Positions 58,801 to 64,000 of a stretch of DNA of 64,000 bases are shown in pieces. The notes under the pieces are model-generated. The model saw nothing but the letters and a program-made list of their open reading frames with translations. It had not been told where the DNA came from and ran no database searches. Source of the DNA: Salvelinus alpinus (lineage: Eukaryota > Chordata > Actinopteri > Salmoniformes > Salmonidae); assembly GCF_045679555.1 (NCBI RefSeq), contig NC_092091.1, forward strand, positions 68,577,437-68,641,436, in the 5' to 3' direction. How positions within the stretch are numbered: the first letter of the stretch is position 1; every line of letters begins with the position of its first letter. Both the position numbers and the translations under genes were made by a program.

Positions 58801-58850
58801 CGACAGTTAAATATTTATCCAAATAAATAATGAAATATGAAAAATTTCTT
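55833..58850 (+). other. Probable ppm1k 3' UTR
   Basis: No splice-bounded coding exon was found in this 3-kb stretch after the stop. Candidate poly(A) signals include ATTAAA at about 57998 and AATAAA at 58822-58827. The true transcript end cannot be fixed from sequence alone. Conserved-looking AT-rich DNA fills most of it, with one hAT MITE near the end. Confidence 0.5.
58335..58634. mobile_element. hAT-type MITE, 300 bp, with perfect 8-bp target duplication
   Basis: Terminal CAGGGGTCATCAACTAGAT and the complement of CTAGTTGGGGAACCCTG. CTGTAGTG flanks both sides (58327-58334, 58635-58642). An 8-bp duplication and a CAGGG end are diagnostic of hAT. It lies near the 3' end of the presumed ppm1k UTR. 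Confidence 0.88.
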
Positions 58851-59669
58851 CATTTGTGTACATTTTCCAACGTTATTGTCCAGTAGATGTCACTATTGTA
58901 GCTAGTGACATGAGTGTCGATTGGAACCATTGGAGGTAGGAATCTCTTGACAAGAAACTATGGGCGGTAGGAGAAACGAGCAGGTTGAAGTCAATAGTCA
59001 AGAGCTGCTGCTGTACCTGAAAAAAGGAATCGGACAACCTCAACCATCAGTTTCTCAGTAGGAGTTGTCTGAAATTTTATTAAGTAATCTCATCCTACAA
59101 GTGTATCTTAATTTGATCACTTTTGTTGCTGAGAATTTTCCTGCACCATAGGAAATGCAGATGAACTTTGTGATTTACATAAATTCACTAACACACTGTT
59201 AAATTAACAGTATCGCACTTTTCATGTAACCTACTTTTGGCCAGCTAATAACTACAGATTATTTTTGCCGTGACCAATATAGTTCACGTCAAGATCCTAC
59301 ATCTGTAGGTTATGGAAGTTCACATTCACCTGTGCCCTCATGCAGTCTTCAGATATGTATCAGAGTTGATGTGGGTGGGAACGCTTCTAGCTATGGTGTA
59401 CATTGGCGTGCGGGCTCGCCTCATGTATGCACGCATGCATCAGTCAGTCTCACGAATGCTCATGAAAATTCTGGTTTGTTTTGTCAGGGAGTGCCTCTTG
59501 CATATCCCTTGCACTTTGGACCAAATATAGAATATCTCCACCAAACAACTGTTTTCTACACCTGCTGTATCCTTTTGTCAATTAAATAGATTGTATCACC
59601 CCTCTTGCTATTTGTTACCTTGTATTATTATTATTATCATTATAACTTTATGTAAGCTACTTTTTTTTC
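58851..59669. other. Intergenic stretch without a gene
   Basis: About 800 bp. 'tcaagatcctacatctgta' resembles a motif in repeated introns elsewhere in the window. Nothing codes convincingly. Confidence 0.45.
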
Positions 59670-60944
59670 TTTCTTTTTTCACCTTTATTTAACCAGGTAG
59701 GCCAGTTGAGAACAAGTTCTCATTTACAACTGCGACCTGGCCAAGATAGAGCAAAGCAGTGCGACACAAACAACACAGAGTTACACATGGGATAAACAAG
59801 CGTATAGTCAATAACACAATAGAAAAGTATATATACAGTGTGTGCAAATGTAGTAAGATTAGGGAGGTATTGCAATAAATAGGTCATAGTGGTGAAATAA
59901 TTACAATTTAGCAATTAAACACTGGAGTGATAGATGTGCAGAAGATGAATGTGCGAGTAGAGATACTGGGGTGCAAAGGAGCAACAACAACAAAAAATAA
60001 CATGGGGATGAGGTAGTTGGGTGGGCTATTTACAGATGGGCTATGTACAGGTGCAGTGATCGGTAAGCTGCTCTGACAGCTGATGCTTAAAGTTAGTGAG
60101 GGAGATATGTCTCCAGCTTCAGTGATTTTTGCAATTCATTCCAGTCATTGGTAGCAGAGAACTGGAAGGAGAGGCGGCCATAGTAGGAGTTGGCTTTGGG
60201 GGTGACCAGTGAAATATAACTGCTGGAGCGCGTGCTACGGGTGGGTGCTGCTATGGTGACCGGTGAGCTGAGACAATGCAGGGCATTACCTAGCAAAGAC
60301 TTATAGATGACCTGGGCCAGTGGGTTTGGCGACGAATATGAAGCGAGGGCCAGCCAACGAGAGCATACAGGTCGCAGTGGTGGGTAGTAAATGGGGCTTT
60401 GGTGACAAAACGGATGACACTGTGATAGACTGCATCCAGTTTGCTGAGTAGAGTGTTGGGGGCTATTTTGTAAATTACATCGCCGAAGTCAAGGATCGGT
60501 AGGATGGTCAGTTTTAAGAGGGTATGTTTGGCAGCATGGGTGAAGGAGGCTTTGTTGCGAAATAGGAAGCCGATTCTAGACATACTTTTGGATTGTAGAT
60601 GCTTAATGTGAGTCTGGAAGGAGAGTTTACAGTCTAACCAGACACCTAGGTATTTGTAGTTGTCCACGTATTCTAAGTCAGAACCGTCCAGAGTAGTGAT
60701 GCTAGACAGGCGGGCGGGTGCGGGCAGCGATCGGTTGAAGAGCATGAATTTAGTTTTGCTTGCATTTAAGAGCAGTTGGAGACCACGGAAGGAGAGTTGT
60801 ATGGCATTGAAGCTCGTCTGGAGGCTTGTTAACACCGTGTCCAAAGAAGGGCCAGAAGTATACAGAATGGTGTCGTCTGCGTAGAGGTGGATCAGAGAAT
60901 CACCAGCAGCGAGAGCGACATCATTGATGTATACAGAGAAGCCA
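59670..60944 (-). mobile_element. LINE copy with broken reverse transcriptase
   Basis: Same family as 42640-43967. The minus-strand frame 60844-60290 keeps the post-palm region ([37 protein letters not shown]). A frameshift near 60290-60320 separates a second piece ([14 protein letters not shown]). The upstream 'ADDTILY' region is at about 60865-60890. 5'-truncated and inactive. Confidence 0.88.
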
Positions 60945-61039
60945 AGTCACGTCTCACTTTACTACTTGTATAATAGTCATCATAATTTGACATAGCATAT
61001 TTTATCAATCCTACTGTATATAATACATCTCAAAGAGTT

Positions 61040-61212
61040 TTTAATTTCTTTTTTCACCTTCAGCTTTTTTTGCTACTTGCTTTTTTAAAACTTTTTATTT
61101 GGCATTTGATTCTTGATTGATATTGATATTGTACTTAATTGTCGAGGAGAGTTGGCGAGTAAGCGTTTCACTACTGTACACCTGTATCCAATAAACTTTG
61201 ATTTGATTAGAT
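61040..61212 (+). mobile_element. LINE 3' tail
   Basis: 'gagagttggcgagtaagcgtttcactactgtac...aataaactttgatttgatt' has the same architecture as 30450-30712: a poly(A)-like signal, then a TTGATTTGAT microsatellite end. Confidence 0.5.
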
Positions 61213-63540
61213 TTTGATACCATCGTCATAGTCTCTAGTAAAATGTATATATTTTTACTTTATGAACTTGTTCTGAATTGAAATATCAACAACAATTTGA
61301 TGGGGAAACTGATTTTTGTATTTATTTGTCCTTTTTCAAAATGTTATGAAATGCTGATGGACTGTTTCATAATTGTCATAATCTGGCGTTATGAAACTGG
61401 TTATGAATTGATTGATGATTTCCGACTGTAACTGGGAAGTATTTACTTTCTTATACCTTACCTTACCCTCCCTTTTCTCTTATCAGCTAAGCCCATGTTT
61501 ACACAACCACATAAAATGCAAACCAGAAATAAGTCACAAACACACACACCACGGGTACAAATATGCACCCTGGGTCCCTCCTTGTCTTGGCTACTGAGAT
61601 ACGTGATGTTGTGAGAGAGTTGTCATAATGCCGACAAAACTGGTGACTCCAGCTCTCTCTGCTTGTTTCCTCAATATGTATTAGCATGAATTGTCATCGT
61701 CACCTTTCCTCTTCTCTAAAGAGACAGCTGTGGTCATTCCTGAGCAAAGTATGAGGTGTTACACTGAGTCAACATAGTTGGGCCTTTGCCATTACTAGTT
61801 TATGGTGTTGACTGTGAGGGACTGCGTTCCAGACATATCTTACGTATATTGGTATGTGATACTCTGGATGTGTTTGTTTAGGAAGTGTAGAATAGGAATA
61901 TGTTGTTTTGTCTTTATGAAAGATATAAATTAGTATGTGTGTGATTACTGAAATGTTTTGAAGTGATTGCTTCCCAGCAGCAGTTACTATCGCGCCTAAC
62001 AGTGCAGCAAAAATGTCTAACAAGTAGGTCTACATAAATAATCATCAAAAACAAGAAATCACGAACGTCAGAACGAATCCAGTTGACAACCCAAATAACA
62101 CTGTATCAGTAATCCAAATGCAATCTATGCCTATATACACCAAAAATATATAGACTACTTAGAATGATATGTAGAGACCTACAGCAGTCAGGGCCACAGG
62201 AAAACTTGTGGCGAGGAGGAGGCTGTATTTGCCACAGCACTTTTTAATCAAGTGTAGAAGCAAATTATTTAGTTTAATAAAATATATCGACGCTTAGCAT
62301 TAAAACGATTTGTCAACTCGCACACAATGTTTATGTCCTTCATATCTGAGTGCTGCTGCAGCGCTTTGCGTGTCTTGATTCACGAAAATCGCAGGGCGCG
62401 CGATAGCTCAAGGCGCGCTCTCTACTTTCATCTGGTATTTAGCAAGCTTGATAACACATCACTCCCCCTACACAAGCAAAAACTGTTACATAAATGCCGA
62501 CACAAACAAAAACTGTTACATACATGTAGCAGTCTAAATAGCTAAACATTAGCGATCTGACATGATGTATTGCATGGAAACGATACTATTTTTCAGTCTG
62601 ATCAACTCTAGACTGGGCTACTAACAACAGCAGCTGCATAGTCTATAGACTGTGAATACATTTTTAATTAGGCCTACCATTGGGCAGTACTACACGATGC
62701 AAACCTGCATAAAGCAAGCTCAGCCATGTGAGTTTTATTGTCCAATCATGTTGCTTTCTCTGTGTCTGTGTCGAGGAAACCCCCTAGTCCTTTAAAACGT
62801 AATTCATGTATAATTAATATGAACAAATACAAGGTTGCTGTAGTTTGACAGGGTTTTCATCCTCATCAAGGCCAGGAGTTTTTCCAGGAGTTTAAAAAAA
62901 ACATTTGACATGATTAGAAAAACTCTGGTCCCATCATAGCCCATATGAAACCTTTTTACAACAGATTAATTACGTCATACCATTTAAGGTCCGGAGTTTT
63001 ACCTGATTAGGTTACCAGATTAGGTAAAACTACGGGCCTCAGAATTGTATTATATTTTTGCCACGCTACTTTGGGACCTGTGGTGTCACCTCGGACGCAG
63101 TAGATACAGTGAGCTATGTCGAGAATCCAATGTATAAATAATAAACAGTGTAACAAAATGCAATCAATGTAAAGCAATAGCCCGAGATATATTACAATGA
63201 GCTATGCGAAGAATACAGTAGGCCTATGTGAATACACAGTGTGACAAACAGTATAAATATAGTCATTTTTATACAGTCCTTTCAATTTATTTAATTTTCT
63301 ATTGAAATCCACTTTAATTAAGTGTAATTCATAGTCCTGAAATATCAGTTTAGAGATGATCTCAATCATTGGGGTTGTGCTCTAGATACGAGTGAGAGCG
63401 ATTGAAAGAGAATGGGGTACTTTTGAAAATGTGGCAATAATTAAGAAATGCTTATTTGCCCATGCTTATTTGCCAATGTCCTGGTTGAACCATTCATGCA
63501 CACGCTTTGCACAATTTAACGGCATGGCTCGGTTTGGGAG
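61213..63540. other. Intergenic stretch without a recognised gene
   Basis: About 2.3 kb, AT-rich, with no splice-supported frame. 62460-62525 has two near-identical short segments (CAAGCAAAAACTGTTACATA / CAAACAAAAACTGTTACATA). 63110-63260 has a loose internal repeat (gagctatg(t/c)gaga(a)...acagtgtaacaaa / gtgacaaa). Confidence 0.45.
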
Positions 63541-63858
63541 GCGCCCATACTGTCATAGGAAAGATCTCATATATATCCTCGCGTCCTCGCTCCTCGCCTC
63601 CTTCTCAATACCCATTGGATGAGAAAGCCAGAGGTCCCGCCCCTCTGACCTTCTCCTCCAATGGGTTTTGAGAAGGAGGCCAAGGAGAGATGACGCGGAG
63701 AGTATGTATTGAGATTTCGCCATAGCCGCTTCTTTTATTCAACACCGGTAGTATAAATTCATTGGCCAAAGCGGATCGTTGGTCACACGCGTGGCTTGGT
63801 TCGGTCTTTTCTGGTACAAGACCGGAGAGGACTGTAGAAATTTCAAAGTTTACAGGCG
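63541..63858 (+). promoter_or_regulatory. Candidate promoter and first exon of the next plus-strand gene
   Basis: Two CCAAT boxes lie in inverted arms: CCTCCTTCTCAATACCCATTGGA and TCCAATGGGTTTTGAGAAGGAGG at about 63597-63680. They are followed by GC-rich DNA, a TATAAA-like TAGTATAAATTC at 63749-63760, and an exon-like segment ending CAGGCGG|GTATGT near 63858. In mammals ABCG2 lies next to PPM1K on the same strand, so an abcg2 5' exon is plausible. No coding sequence is visible to prove it. Confidence 0.3.
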
Positions 63859-64000
63859 GGTATGTATCCGTTTTGCATAATATTTTCAGATTGGATATAT
63901 TTTATTTTAGGCTAAATTTGCTACATAATTTGGAGGCTAAATGCCATGCATAACGGTGACGTGATCCTCCTCGTGAATTCTTTAGTAACATCCTGCTTCT

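Overview
The window looks like nuclear DNA of a salmonid fish. It is intron-rich vertebrate sequence, and its repeats have the form I associate with trout and salmon: tRNA-derived SINEs ending in the 'gtcgctctggataagagcgtctgctaa' type tail, several Tc1-like transposons with the 'acagttgaagtcggaagt' terminus, and LINE fragments. Two 100-base N gaps (2075-2174 and 47567-47666) mark it as assembled scaffold.

Host genes. Three small-HERC genes (N-terminal RCC1 repeats, C-terminal HECT ubiquitin/UBL ligase) lie in tandem on the minus strand. Gene A spans 2358-13936 (24 coding exons, 1014 aa), gene B 15754-24479 (23 exons, 1016 aa) and gene C 39965-49810 (23 exons, 1018 aa). I built each model exon by exon from splice sites and phase. 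All three read through without a stop and keep the catalytic Thr-Cys and the Phe four residues from the end. Immediately beyond gene C, head to head on the plus strand, is ppm1k (coding 51440-55832, six coding exons, 376 aa), the mitochondrial PP2C phosphatase of branched-chain amino-acid catabolism. A HERC6/HERC5-PPM1K neighbourhood is known from mammals, so the HERC genes are best placed in the HERC5/6 (interferon-linked) group. Perfect interferon-stimulated response elements (ISREs) near genes A and C agree with that.

History. Genes B and C, and the DNA 3' of each, are close copies. Between B and C, at 36150-36860, there is a relic of a second gene A: one RCC1 exon plus its ISRE-bearing 5' flank. 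The simplest reading is that an A+B block was duplicated, and the second A then decayed amid transposon insertions.

Layout: 1-2074, 3' end of an endogenous retrovirus (env transmembrane part, a Cys-rich overlapping frame, LTR-like DNA); 2175-13936, gene A with a Tc1 copy in the last intron and another 7 bp after a splice donor; 13937-15753, gene A 5' flank with ISRE, then repeats; 15754-24479, gene B with a 46-48 bp minisatellite that multiplies a splice donor; 24480-39964, transposon-rich spacer with a candidate spliced transcript, two LTRs, a broken integrase-derived gene with introns, two Tc1 elements and the gene A relic; 39965-49810, gene C with a LINE in an intron; 49811-50296, shared HERC/ppm1k promoter region; 50297-58850, ppm1k with a long 3' UTR; 58850-64000, LINE copies, featureless DNA and a possible promoter/first exon of the next plus-strand gene at the right edge.
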